Positions 1 through 6,354 of a DNA stretch of 14,502 bases are shown in pieces. This DNA is from Acinetobacter sp. (GTDB taxonomy: Bacteria > Pseudomonadota > Gammaproteobacteria > Pseudomonadales > Moraxellaceae). Position 1 is the stretch's first letter. Each line of letters begins with the position of its first letter. Location of the stretch: positions 1 through 14,502 of the forward strand of contig JASLIY010000119.1 in the NCBI GenBank assembly GCA_030152675.1, given 5' to 3'. Position numbers and translations under genes: made by a program. A model generated the notes under the pieces. The model saw only the letters and a list, made by a program, of their open reading frames with translations. It was not told the DNA's origin and did not search any database.

Positions 1-46
1 CCTTATTATTATCTATGAATAACAGTACATTATCACCAATTCATGG

Positions 47-55
47 TGGTATAGT
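47..55 (+). promoter_or_regulatory. Extended -10 promoter of the mla operon
   Basis: TGGTATAGT reads as an extended -10 element (TG, one base, then TATAGT, one mismatch from TATAAT). It predicts a start near position 62 and a leader of about 30 nt before mlaF. No good -35 is visible; TACATT at 26-31 is a weak match at 18-bp spacing. A perfect inverted repeat, CACCA-attca-TGGTG at 34-48, abuts and partly overlaps the element and could be an operator. The call is inference from motif and position only. Confidence 0.45.
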
Positions 56-90
56 ATGCGTGCTGATAAATTGCAGGAAAATGTTCAGTT

Positions 91-909
91 ATGAATAACT
101 CAGTGTGTTTAGAGGCTGAGCCTTTGATTGAAGTTAAAAACTTAAGCTTTAACCGAGGCGAACGTGTCATTTATGACAAGGTCGACTTGAAAATTCGTCG
201 TGGACAAATTACCGCAATTATGGGGCCTTCTGGCACGGGGAAAACCACGTTACTGCGTCTGATTGGTGGGCAACTCACGCCCGACCAAGGTGAAGTGCTG
301 TTTGATGGGATCAATTTAGTCACCATGTCACGCAGTGAGCTCTTTGCTGCGCGCGCACGTATGGGCATGTTATTTCAAAGTGGTGCACTGTTCACCGACA
401 TGTCTGTTTATGAAAACGTGGCGTTCCCGATCCGAGCACATACGCGTTTGGCTGAACATTTAATTGCAGAATTGGTGGCTTTAAAACTTGAGGCCGTTGG
501 ATTGCGTGGTGCTGAACAATTGATGCCTTCGGAGCTTTCGGGCGGTATGAACCGTCGTGTTGCGCTGGCTCGTGCGATCGCACTTGATCCTGAGTTGATC
601 ATGTATGACGAGCCTTTTGCCGGCCAAGACCCGATCGTGAAAGGGGTGTTGACGCGTTTGATTCGATCTTTGCGTGAAGCCTTAGAGTTAACCTCGATTA
701 TTGTCTCCCACGATGTGGCAGAGACTTTGTCTATTGCTGACTATATTTATGTGGTGGCTGAAGGGGTGATTCAAGGTGAGGGCACGCCGGATCAGTTAAA
801 AGCACATCCCTCTGCCTTCGTGCAGCAGTTCCTATCGGGCTCGATTGAAGGTCCAGTGGATTATCAATTTACCCATCAAGCCTATTTAAAAAATGAGGTG
901 CGTTCATGA
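91..909 (+). CDS. mlaF: MlaF, ATPase of the Mla phospholipid ABC transporter
   Basis: This is the cytoplasmic ATPase subunit of the inner-membrane MlaFEDB complex, which moves phospholipids between the inner membrane and periplasmic MlaC to maintain outer-membrane lipid asymmetry. The 272-residue product carries a full nucleotide-binding domain: Walker A GPSGTGKT at 45-52, Q-loop Gln96, signature LSGGM at 149-153, Walker B LIMYDEP at 169-175 with catalytic Glu174, and H-loop His208. The length is normal for the family. The tail after about residue 250 corresponds to the C-terminal extension that in E. coli MlaF contacts the partner subunit. The start at 91 has AGGAA at 75-79, an 11-nt spacing that is slightly long. 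The stop overlaps the mlaE start by 4 bp (ATGA), which suggests translational coupling. Identification is firm because mlaEDCB follow. Confidence 0.96.
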   Translation: MNNSVCLEAEPLIEVKNLSFNRGERVIYDKVDLKIRRGQITAIMGPSGTGKTTLLRLIGGQLTPDQGEVLFDGINLVTMSRSELFAARARMGMLFQSGALFTDMSVYENVAFPIRAHTRLAEHLIAELVALKLEAVGLRGAEQLMPSELSGGMNRRVALARAIALDPELIMYDEPFAGQDPIVKGVLTRLIRSLREALELTSIIVSHDVAETLSIADYIYVVAEGVIQGEGTPDQLKAHPSAFVQQFLSGSIEGPVDYQFTHQAYLKNEVRS

Positions 910-1685
910 ATGCCATTGCCTTATTAGGTAGACGCGTAATTGAACGTGTGCGCGGAATTGGCGTTGCAACCATCATGTTGTTGCAGATTTTGCTTTCAGC
1001 TCCCAGTGTTTTGGGGGTAAAGCTTTTTATTTATCAAATGTATCGTGTCGGTGTGCTGTCATTGCTGATCATTTCGGTCTCCGGTTTATTTATTGGCTTG
1101 GTCTTGGGACTACAAGGTCATTCGATCTTGGTCAATATCGGTTCGGAAGCGATGCTAGGCACCATGGTGTCTTTGACTTTGTTACGTGAACTGGCACCCG
1201 TCGTTGCGGCACTGCTGTTTGCTGGTCGTGCGGGTTCGGCATTGACCGCTGAGATTGGCTTGATGAAAGCCACCGAGCAGTTGTCGAGCATGGAAATGAT
1301 CGGTGTTGATCCGCTTAAACGTATCGTCTCGCCGCGACTCTGGGCCGGGATCGTCAGTCTACCGATGCTTTCCGTGATTTTTGCTGCGATCGGTATCATG
1401 GGCGGTAAAATGGTTGGCGTTGATTTTCTCGGTGTGGATGAAGGTTCGTACTGGAGTGGCATGCAAAGCAATGTGCAGTTCATGCAGGATGTGGTCAATG
1501 GAACCATCATCAAAAGTATTGTATTTGCCTTTGTCTGTACCTGGATTGCGGTGTATCAAGGCTATGCTTGTGAACCGACCTCAGAAGGTATTGCGACTTC
1601 AACCACGAGAACCGTGGTGTATTCATCTCTTTGTGTTTTAGGCTTAGATTTTGTGTTGACTGCGGTCATGTTTGGAGGAATTTGA
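906..1685 (+). CDS. mlaE: MlaE, permease of the Mla phospholipid ABC transporter
   Basis: This is the integral-membrane permease of the MlaFEDB complex; it forms the dimeric lipid cavity beneath the MlaD hexamer. The 259-residue protein has the MlaE/Ttg2B permease signature at about 95-137: ELAPV, then [14 protein letters not shown], then TEQ and EMIGVDP, which includes the cytoplasmic loop that docks on MlaF. Hydrophobic segments lie at roughly 20-45, 50-72, 95-112, 147-170, 203-218 and 238-258. An N-terminal amphipathic stretch precedes the first one. The start codon overlaps the end of mlaF by 4 bp and has GAGGTG at 895-900 with a 5-nt spacer. The stop overlaps the mlaD start by one base (TGATG). 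Length and motifs are typical, with no sign of damage. Confidence 0.96.
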   Translation: MNAIALLGRRVIERVRGIGVATIMLLQILLSAPSVLGVKLFIYQMYRVGVLSLLIISVSGLFIGLVLGLQGHSILVNIGSEAMLGTMVSLTLLRELAPVVAALLFAGRAGSALTAEIGLMKATEQLSSMEMIGVDPLKRIVSPRLWAGIVSLPMLSVIFAAIGIMGGKMVGVDFLGVDEGSYWSGMQSNVQFMQDVVNGTIIKSIVFAFVCTWIAVYQGYACEPTSEGIATSTTRTVVYSSLCVLGLDFVLTAVMFGGI

Positions 1686-2353
1686 TGAAATCACGTGCAA
1701 GTGAACTGACCGTAGGTATATTAGTCATTATCTTCGGTATCGCGATGTTCTTTTTAGCGATGAAAGTCAGTGGCTTAGTCGGTACAAATCTACGCGACAG
1801 CTATAGCATGACGGCGCAATTTGACAATGTGAATGGCTTGAAGCCGCGTGCCAAAGTCACCATGAGTGGGGTCACGATTGGCCGTGTTGATTCGATTACT
1901 TTGGACCCGGTGTCACGCAATGCCACGGTCGAGTTCGATCTTGATGGCAAGCTGACCAGCTTTAATGCAGCACAGTTGAAAACCGTGCAGCAAAATGCAC
2001 TCGAAGAATTACGTTATAGTTCCGATTACCAATCTGCGGATACAGCAAAACAAAAAGTAATGGAACAACAACTGATTGGTAACATGAAATCTATCACCAG
2101 TATCGATGAAGATGCTTATATTATGGTGGCAACCAACGGTTTATTGGGTGAAAAGTATTTGAAAGTTGTACCGGGCGGTGGTTTACATTATCTCAAGCGC
2201 AACGATCGTATCGCCAATACGCAAGGGACAATGGACCTCGAAGACCTAATTTCTAAGTTTATTACGGGTGGTGCAACTAAATCTGCTGATCAATCTTCTG
2301 CTGGCTCTGCCGCAGTTGCTGATTCAGATGCTCAGACCTCATTTGTTGAATAA
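1685..2353 (+). CDS. mlaD: MlaD, MCE-domain substrate-binding subunit of the Mla transporter
   Basis: MlaD is a membrane-anchored periplasmic protein that forms a hexameric lipid-binding ring over MlaE and exchanges lipid with MlaC. The 222-residue product has one N-terminal transmembrane anchor (about 8-30). An MCE domain follows, recognised by FDNVNGLKPRAKVTMSGVTIG at 46-66 (the VxxVxxxGVxVG-like core) and NGLLGEKYLKV at 151-161. A low-complexity Ser/Ala/Asp tail runs from about 198. Compared with the 183-residue E. coli protein from memory, there is an insertion of roughly 45 residues (about 95-142, polar and helix-prone) inside the MCE fold. I chose the ATG at 1685 because GGAGGA (1674-1679) sits just upstream and it couples to the mlaE stop. 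Upstream in-frame starts would lie inside mlaE. Confidence 0.95.
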   Translation: MKSRASELTVGILVIIFGIAMFFLAMKVSGLVGTNLRDSYSMTAQFDNVNGLKPRAKVTMSGVTIGRVDSITLDPVSRNATVEFDLDGKLTSFNAAQLKTVQQNALEELRYSSDYQSADTAKQKVMEQQLIGNMKSITSIDEDAYIMVATNGLLGEKYLKVVPGGGLHYLKRNDRIANTQGTMDLEDLISKFITGGATKSADQSSAGSAAVADSDAQTSFVE

Positions 2354-2375
2354 GCATAATCGGAGTGATTTAAAT

Positions 2376-3005
2376 ATGAATCTATTATTGAAGACGACCC
2401 TGACAGCTGGTGTTTTGAGCACCATGATGGCAACCACTGTATATGCAGCGCCAGCAGAAACACCACCCGTCTTTGTGAAGCGTGTTGCAGATGGTTTGAT
2501 CACTCGTCTAAAAGCAGATCATGCTAAATTGCAAAACAACCCGCAGGCGGTCAAAACGATTATTCGTCAAAACCTTGACCCTTATGTTGATTCGCAAGCA
2601 TTTACCCGAATCGTCATGGGAACCTATGCAACCAATCAAAACAGTAGTGCTGCACAGCGTGCTCAGTTTGAGAAGAATTTCCGTGAAACTTTAATTGAAA
2701 ACTACGGTTCTGCATTTGCAAAATACACGAACCAAAGTTACTCAATGCGCCCATATAAAGATACAGGCAGCCGTTTCCCAGTCGTGACCATCGACTTTGT
2801 TAACAAAGCAGACAAGATTCCGGTGTCTTTCCAATTGGTTGAAAACTCAAATCAATGGAAAATCCGTAATATCAACGTCTCTGGAATCGACTTAGGTTTA
2901 CAGTTCCGTAATCAGTTTGCGGCCAACGTGAAACTCAATGGTGGCAACTTGGATAAAGCAATTGCAACCTTTAAACCAGATGCTGATGCAGCGGTGAAGA
3001 AGTAA
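2376..3005 (+). CDS. mlaC: MlaC, periplasmic phospholipid shuttle protein
   Basis: MlaC is the soluble periplasmic carrier that ferries a phospholipid between the outer-membrane MlaA-porin complex and inner-membrane MlaFEDB. The 209-residue product begins with a clear Sec signal peptide: Lys6, a hydrophobic core to about residue 20, and likely cleavage after VYA at 22-24. The mature part has the MlaC/Ttg2D features: a helical N-terminus, then DPYVDSQAFTRIVMGTY, a FRETLIENYGSAFAKY helix, and the β-sheet segments VVTIDFVNKADKIPVSF and WKIRNINVSGIDLG that line the lipid pocket. The ATG at 2376 was chosen because the signal peptide starts there; longer in-frame starts reach back into mlaD. GGAG at 2362-2365 is a plausible ribosome site. 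A 22-nt gap follows mlaD. mlaA is not in this window, as is usual when it lies elsewhere. Confidence 0.95.
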   Translation: MNLLLKTTLTAGVLSTMMATTVYAAPAETPPVFVKRVADGLITRLKADHAKLQNNPQAVKTIIRQNLDPYVDSQAFTRIVMGTYATNQNSSAAQRAQFEKNFRETLIENYGSAFAKYTNQSYSMRPYKDTGSRFPVVTIDFVNKADKIPVSFQLVENSNQWKIRNINVSGIDLGLQFRNQFAANVKLNGGNLDKAIATFKPDADAAVKK

Positions 3006-3011
3006 TCTAAG

Positions 3012-3052
3012 CATTCATCGAACAAGTGAATAAACGCTTCAATCGATGAATG
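3012..3052 (+). repeat. Inverted repeat (hairpin) between mlaC and mlaB
   Basis: CATTCATCGA at 3012-3021 is matched exactly by TCGATGAATG at 3043-3052, giving a 10-bp stem. An inner stem AAGTG (3024-3028) with CGCTT (3035-3039, one G-U pair) can also form. No run of T follows, so it does not look like a full intrinsic terminator. Its place just after the mlaC stop would fit a 3'-end stabiliser or partial attenuator that sets mlaFEDC against mlaB levels. That role is inference. Confidence 0.6.
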
Positions 3053-3083
3053 AGTAAATATTTGAATGAACAGGAGTTGTGCG

Positions 3084-3371
3084 GTGATTGAGTTTAAAAA
3101 TCAGGAATTGTACCTCTCTGGTGAAGTCAATTTTGATAACGCTGAAAGCTTGTATTTGAATGGCTTACGTCGTATTCAGGCAGAACAGAATTTTCCAATG
3201 ACGGTCAATTTATCTGCTTTGCAAGGTGCCAATACCTTAGCACTGGCGGTATTGATTCGCTGGTTGCGGCATACCCCTGAGGTCAATGGGCTGATTTTTA
3301 AAGCAGTGCCAGAGAAGATGTTGAAGATCATTCAGTCTTGTCATTTAGAGCATGATTTACGCATGGTCTAG
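3084..3371 (+). CDS. mlaB: MlaB, STAS-domain subunit of the Mla transporter
   Basis: This is a small cytoplasmic STAS-domain protein that binds MlaF and supports assembly and activity of the MlaFEDB complex. The product of about 95 residues shows the STAS pattern: a β-strand IEFKNQELYLSGEV, a helix over about 18-34, the strand FPMTVNLSAL, and the GANTLALAVLIRWLR helix whose Thr corresponds to the conserved Thr/Ser position of the family. I prefer the GTG at 3084: AGGAG at 3072-3076 lies 7 nt upstream, and the protein then begins directly at the first STAS strand. The in-frame ATG at 3066 would place that Shine-Dalgarno inside the gene and add six residues (start MNRSCA). It is the last gene of the operon, separated from mlaC by a hairpin-containing gap, and is followed by a terminator. 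Confidence 0.9.
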   Translation: MIEFKNQELYLSGEVNFDNAESLYLNGLRRIQAEQNFPMTVNLSALQGANTLALAVLIRWLRHTPEVNGLIFKAVPEKMLKIIQSCHLEHDLRMV

Positions 3372-3430
3372 CTGATGCTCGGTATTTTGCCGTTAAAAAC
3401 ATCGTGCTCTAAAAGTACAGCTTAAAGTCT

Positions 3431-3466
3431 AAAAAGCACTGCCTAGATCTAGGCAGTGCTTTTTTT
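3431..3466. terminator. Bidirectional intrinsic terminator between mlaB and corA
   Basis: Positions 3431-3447 and 3448-3464 form a perfect 34-bp palindrome centred on AGATCT. The GC-rich part is GCACTGCC/GGCAGTGC. It is flanked by A5 on the left and T7 on the right, so it can terminate transcription in both directions. It sits between the convergent mlaB and corA genes, and its right arm directly abuts the corA stop codon at 3465-3467. Confidence 0.92.
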
Positions 3467-4478
3467 AGATCCATTTTTTCCATCTGAAATAGACCAATGG
3501 TCCGATAAAGAAAAAGACCAAGATGCTGATCACCACAAAGAAACTGGTCGCCCCGTGTGCAAAGGGGAGGATTTCGGTGTTCATCCCATAGATACTGGCG
3601 ATCAACATCGGTGGGGCGAGCATGCTGGGTAAGATCGAGAAGCGACGGATCGTGTCATTCTGCTCGGTGTTAATAAAGCCTGAGGTGGTATCTAGCAGGA
3701 AGCGGACTTTTTGAAACAAGAACGCGTCATGCTCAACCAACGAACGTACGTCCTCGCTTAACTCGCGGATGTCGGCATCATAGATATGGCTGCCGAGCGC
3801 CCGTGGTCGAGAGAGAAAGGTCAGCACGCGTCTAAGATCAATCAAGCAGAGTTGGGCTTTTCCGAGCATATCTTCTTTTTGTGCCAGACGCGTGATCATG
3901 TCATCGAGGTCAAGCATTTGTTCACGATGACGGTTATTGAGCACTTCGGTGGAGTAGAGTTCGAGGTCTTTGTGGATATCTTCTAAGATATCCGCAAGTT
4001 CATCGAGTTTTGCCTCGAGTAGGCCGAGTAACAACCAGACTGGGTCTTTATAGTCCAGATCATAGTCATTGCGTCGGGCTCGGGCACGAAAGGCACGAAA
4101 GGCAACTAGCTTTTCACCCCGTAGTGTAAATAGCCGTTCTTTATGCAGAATAAAAGCCACAGTTTGTACGGTGGCCAGCATATTGCTACTGTCTTCTGGA
4201 TCGGTATCAACTTGATAGTTTTTATTTTTAGTTAGAAAATAGGTGCTGATATGCAAGATACCATCATCATCTCGGTAAAAACGTGCAGATGAGGAAATAT
4301 CCTCAAGTGATTTAAGCGTGGGCAGGTTTTGCTCATAGGCATCAAAGACCCACTGCTGTTCCTCTTGGGAGGGTGCGATTAAGTCGACCCAAACCAATTC
4401 GGGGTGTAGATCAAAGCCGCCGTTAATGGTGGCATCTTCAAGGCTACCGCGTTCAGTGGCATAAAAGGCTTCGAGCAT
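3465..4478 (-). CDS. corA: CorA-family magnesium/cobalt transport protein
   Basis: This is a pentameric inner-membrane channel for Mg2+ (also Co2+/Ni2+) uptake. Using the ATG at 4478 gives 337 residues, a normal CorA length (E. coli about 316). There is a large acidic cytoplasmic N-terminal domain, then a long charged helix (about 150-280) rich in Asp/Glu that corresponds to the stalk. Two C-terminal membrane segments (about 281-298 and 311-330) follow, with the diagnostic pore motif GMN at 298-300 between them, and a basic C-terminus FRWKKWI. A GTG start at 4499 would add seven residues but would place the AGGGAG ribosome site inside the coding region, so the ATG is preferred. The related Zn2+ exporter ZntB shares GMN, so ion specificity is inferred. 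The gene is monocistronic, converging on mlaB and divergent from the LOG gene. Confidence 0.9.
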   Translation of the reverse strand: MLEAFYATERGSLEDATINGGFDLHPELVWVDLIAPSQEEQQWVFDAYEQNLPTLKSLEDISSSARFYRDDDGILHISTYFLTKNKNYQVDTDPEDSSNMLATVQTVAFILHKERLFTLRGEKLVAFRAFRARARRNDYDLDYKDPVWLLLGLLEAKLDELADILEDIHKDLELYSTEVLNNRHREQMLDLDDMITRLAQKEDMLGKAQLCLIDLRRVLTFLSRPRALGSHIYDADIRELSEDVRSLVEHDAFLFQKVRFLLDTTSGFINTEQNDTIRRFSILPSMLAPPMLIASIYGMNTEILPFAHGATSFFVVISILVFFFIGPLVYFRWKKWI

Positions 4479-4537
4479 TGTGTCTTGTTCTCCCTGCACG
4501 GCACGGGGTCATTTGATGGGTGTATTTTAGACAAGGA

Positions 4538-4576
4538 ATTGCTGAAAAACACGGTTTAGATCGTGGATTTAGCAAT
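4538..4576. repeat. Imperfect inverted repeat in the corA / LOG-gene divergent spacer
   Basis: ATTGCTGAA (4538-4546) pairs with TTTAGCAAT (4568-4576; one G-U pair), and inside it CACG (4550-4553) pairs with CGTG (4562-4565). The element lies in the 156-bp space between the corA start and the LOG-gene start. It may be an operator or a leader hairpin for either gene. No clear sigma-70 promoter was found for either direction. Confidence 0.4.
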
Positions 4577-4634
4577 ATTTCTCTCGCCCGTTTATTTTTG
4601 CGGCATGGCATTTAGATAACAAGGTGCATCTTAT

Positions 4635-5228
4635 ATGAAATCAATCGCTGTTTTTTGTGGATCCGCTTTAGGAGTTGATCCAAAATTCGCAGAGCAAGCA
4701 CATTTAACAGGTGAAATGATTGCAAAACAAGGAAAAACCTTGGTTTATGGTGGTGGTCGTTCTGGTTTAATGGGCATTGTAGCAGACAGTGCACTCGCAG
4801 CTGGTGGTCGTGTGATTGGCGTCATGCCACAAAGTTTAGTGGATAGTGAGTTGGCACATCCTGATTTAACTGAGTTGTATATTGTTGAAAATATGCATGT
4901 GCGCAAAACCAAAATGTCAGAACTCGCCGATGCATTTGTGGCGATGCCGGGTGGGGCTGGAACCTTAGAAGAAATCTTTGAACAGTGGACTTGGGCGCAA
5001 CTGGGGATTCATCTCAAGCCGTGTGCCTTTTTAAACGTCAATGGGTTCTATGATGAGCTGATGCGCTTTATCCGTTCAACGGCAGACAAAGGTTTTACCA
5101 AGTCTCGATTTACCGATGCCTTGATCTGTACCGAATCGATTGCAGCTATCTTGCAGCACTTTGAGGATTATGTTGCACCTGAACCGAAATGGGGCAGCGT
5201 CGATCAGCAGGCATTGGTGGAACTTTAA
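4635..5228 (+). CDS. LOG-family (TIGR00730) nucleoside-5'-monophosphate phosphoribohydrolase
   Basis: This is a cytosolic Rossmann-fold enzyme of the LOG/YgdH-like family. Such proteins release the base from nucleoside 5'-monophosphates, for example N6-modified AMP (cytokinin ribotides) in plant-type LOG. In ordinary bacteria the physiological substrate is unsettled. The 197-residue product has both hallmarks: the phosphate-binding GGGRSGLMG at 39-47 and the signature PGGAGTLEE at 105-113 with the catalytic Glu pair, plus the MHVRK segment at 87-91. Length and order match the family, and nothing is missing. The start ATG has AAGGTG at 4621-4626 eight bases upstream. The NUDIX gene starts two bases after its stop, so the two are almost certainly cotranscribed and coupled. 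Many such proteins are mis-annotated as lysine decarboxylases; no such activity is implied here. Confidence 0.9.
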   Translation: MKSIAVFCGSALGVDPKFAEQAHLTGEMIAKQGKTLVYGGGRSGLMGIVADSALAAGGRVIGVMPQSLVDSELAHPDLTELYIVENMHVRKTKMSELADAFVAMPGGAGTLEEIFEQWTWAQLGIHLKPCAFLNVNGFYDELMRFIRSTADKGFTKSRFTDALICTESIAAILQHFEDYVAPEPKWGSVDQQALVEL

Positions 5229-5230
5229 AC

Positions 5231-5647
5231 ATGAAGCAAATCACCGTGGCTGCGGCTGTAATTTATAATGATCAGCAGCAAATTCTGTTGGTGCGTAAAC
5301 GCAACACCGCTTTCTTTATGCAGGTCGGTGGAAAACTTGAAGCCAATGAGTTACCCGAAGTGACCATGCTTCGGGAAATTAAAGAAGAAATCGGTGCTGA
5401 TGCTGAGATTCAGCAATTTATCGGTCGCTTTGAAACCATGGCCGCCAATGAAGCGGATCACCAATTGGTCAGCTATGTGTATTGGGTCAAGTTAGCACAG
5501 GCACCAAAGATCGATGCTGAAATTGCAGAAATGCGTTGGTTGAGTCTCGATGCTGATGATTTGACTGATCCGGCATTGTTGGCACCACTGACGACTGAGG
5601 TGGTGATTCCGTGGTGCCAGCAGCACTTTGCCAGCGCTGAGGTTTGA
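5231..5647 (+). CDS. NUDIX hydrolase
   Basis: This is a small (138-residue) cytosolic pyrophosphatase of the NUDIX superfamily; such enzymes cleave nucleoside diphosphates linked to another moiety. The Nudix box lies at 34-56 and fits the consensus: Gly34, five residues, Glu40, seven residues, Arg48-Glu49-Ile50, then Glu52-Glu53 as metal ligands and Gly55. The final box position is Ala56 rather than the usual large aliphatic residue. The N-terminal strand ITVAAAVIYNDQQQILLVRKR is typical of MutT-like members. The substrate cannot be told from sequence. ATG 5231 is chosen over a start at 5189 because the latter lies inside the LOG gene and adds non-family residues. GGTGGA at the end of the LOG gene can serve as ribosome site. 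The last 161 bp overlap the 3' end of comF on the opposite strand. Confidence 0.9.
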   Translation: MKQITVAAAVIYNDQQQILLVRKRNTAFFMQVGGKLEANELPEVTMLREIKEEIGADAEIQQFIGRFETMAANEADHQLVSYVYWVKLAQAPKIDAEIAEMRWLSLDADDLTDPALLAPLTTEVVIPWCQQHFASAEV

Positions 5648-6281
5648 GTTGCCCCGCGGCAATGCTAGCAATATAGACTTCAGTACAACCCAATTGTTTT
5701 AGGGCTTGCGCCAGCGCATGTACTGAGCTGCCTGTGGTGACCACATCATCAAGGATTAACACGCGTGGATAGTGGTGTTTAAGCGTGGGACTGGCCTGAA
5801 ACTGCTGCTCGATCTGTTCTAGCCGTTCAACTCGGCTTAAGCCTTTTTGCGCGTGCTGCGCAGCGCGAATAATCGGTTGCCAGATGGGGAGTTCGAGTTG
5901 CGCCGACACCGTATCTGCGATCAATTTCATTTGATTGTAGCCACGCTCGATCAGGCGTTGTTTTGATATTGGCATAGGCACCAAGGCATCAACTTGAGGC
6001 AGATCCAAGCTCAGTATGCAGGCCGCGAAGAGCGCTTGATAATGCAGATGCTGTTCATATTTAAATTTTTGAATCAGCCGATCAATCGGAAAGCGATAGT
6101 GACAGGCAACCAAAATATCTTGTTCATGTCGATGAATCGTGTGTTTTGACCAAGGTAAATCCTGCCAACAGTCCTGACATAGGCCATGATTGTGCTGATG
6201 ATCCAAGCCACACAGCATGCAGGGTAGGATACGTGCCAGAGCGCGTTTAAATCGTTGCTGTAGCCGATATAGCATCGGCAT
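5487..6281 (-). CDS. comF: ComF-family phosphoribosyltransferase-like protein
   Basis: ComF proteins are linked to DNA uptake in competent bacteria and carry a zinc motif plus a type I phosphoribosyltransferase fold. Numbering here is from the longest frame (293 residues, start 6368). The zinc-finger cysteines are Cys50, Cys53, Cys64 and Cys67. A PMPISKQRLIERGYNQ segment at 131-146 is characteristic, and the PRPP-binding motif LILDDVVTTGSS lies at 204-215. The family core ends near residue 240 (VYIASIAAGQ), yet the frame continues 53 more residues of low-complexity sequence that lie wholly antisense to the NUDIX gene. The start is uncertain: ATG 6368 overlaps recG by 14 bp and adds a basic stretch unlike the family, whereas ATG 6281 or 6275 begins just before the conserved part. 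Neither has a strong ribosome site. The gene is likely cotranscribed with recG. Acinetobacter species are often naturally competent, which fits. Confidence 0.85.
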   Translation of the reverse strand: MPMLYRLQQRFKRALARILPCMLCGLDHQHNHGLCQDCWQDLPWSKHTIHRHEQDILVACHYRFPIDRLIQKFKYEQHLHYQALFAACILSLDLPQVDALVPMPISKQRLIERGYNQMKLIADTVSAQLELPIWQPIIRAAQHAQKGLSRVERLEQIEQQFQASPTLKHHYPRVLILDDVVTTGSSVHALAQALKQLGCTEVYIASIAAGQLKPQRWQSAAGTTESPPQSSVVPTMPDQSNHQHRDSTNAFLQFQHRSLVPVLT

Positions 6282-6354
6282 GATTGTCGCTGTGTGTTGA
6301 TATGCTCGAGCGCGATGCGGTGCGCCAAGGTTACGCTGAGGTCGGGGATTGCGT

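Noticed and set aside
15..98. A 27-residue open frame upstream of mlaF beginning with the same ATGAATAAC bases as mlaF itself.
   Set aside because: It has no ribosome site, contains the predicted promoter, and overlaps the mlaF start. The 10-base repeat is most likely chance.
1118..1513. A 131-residue open frame antisense to mlaE.
   Set aside because: mlaE is clearly the real gene. The antisense frame is Ser/Thr/Pro-rich with no motif and no ribosome context.
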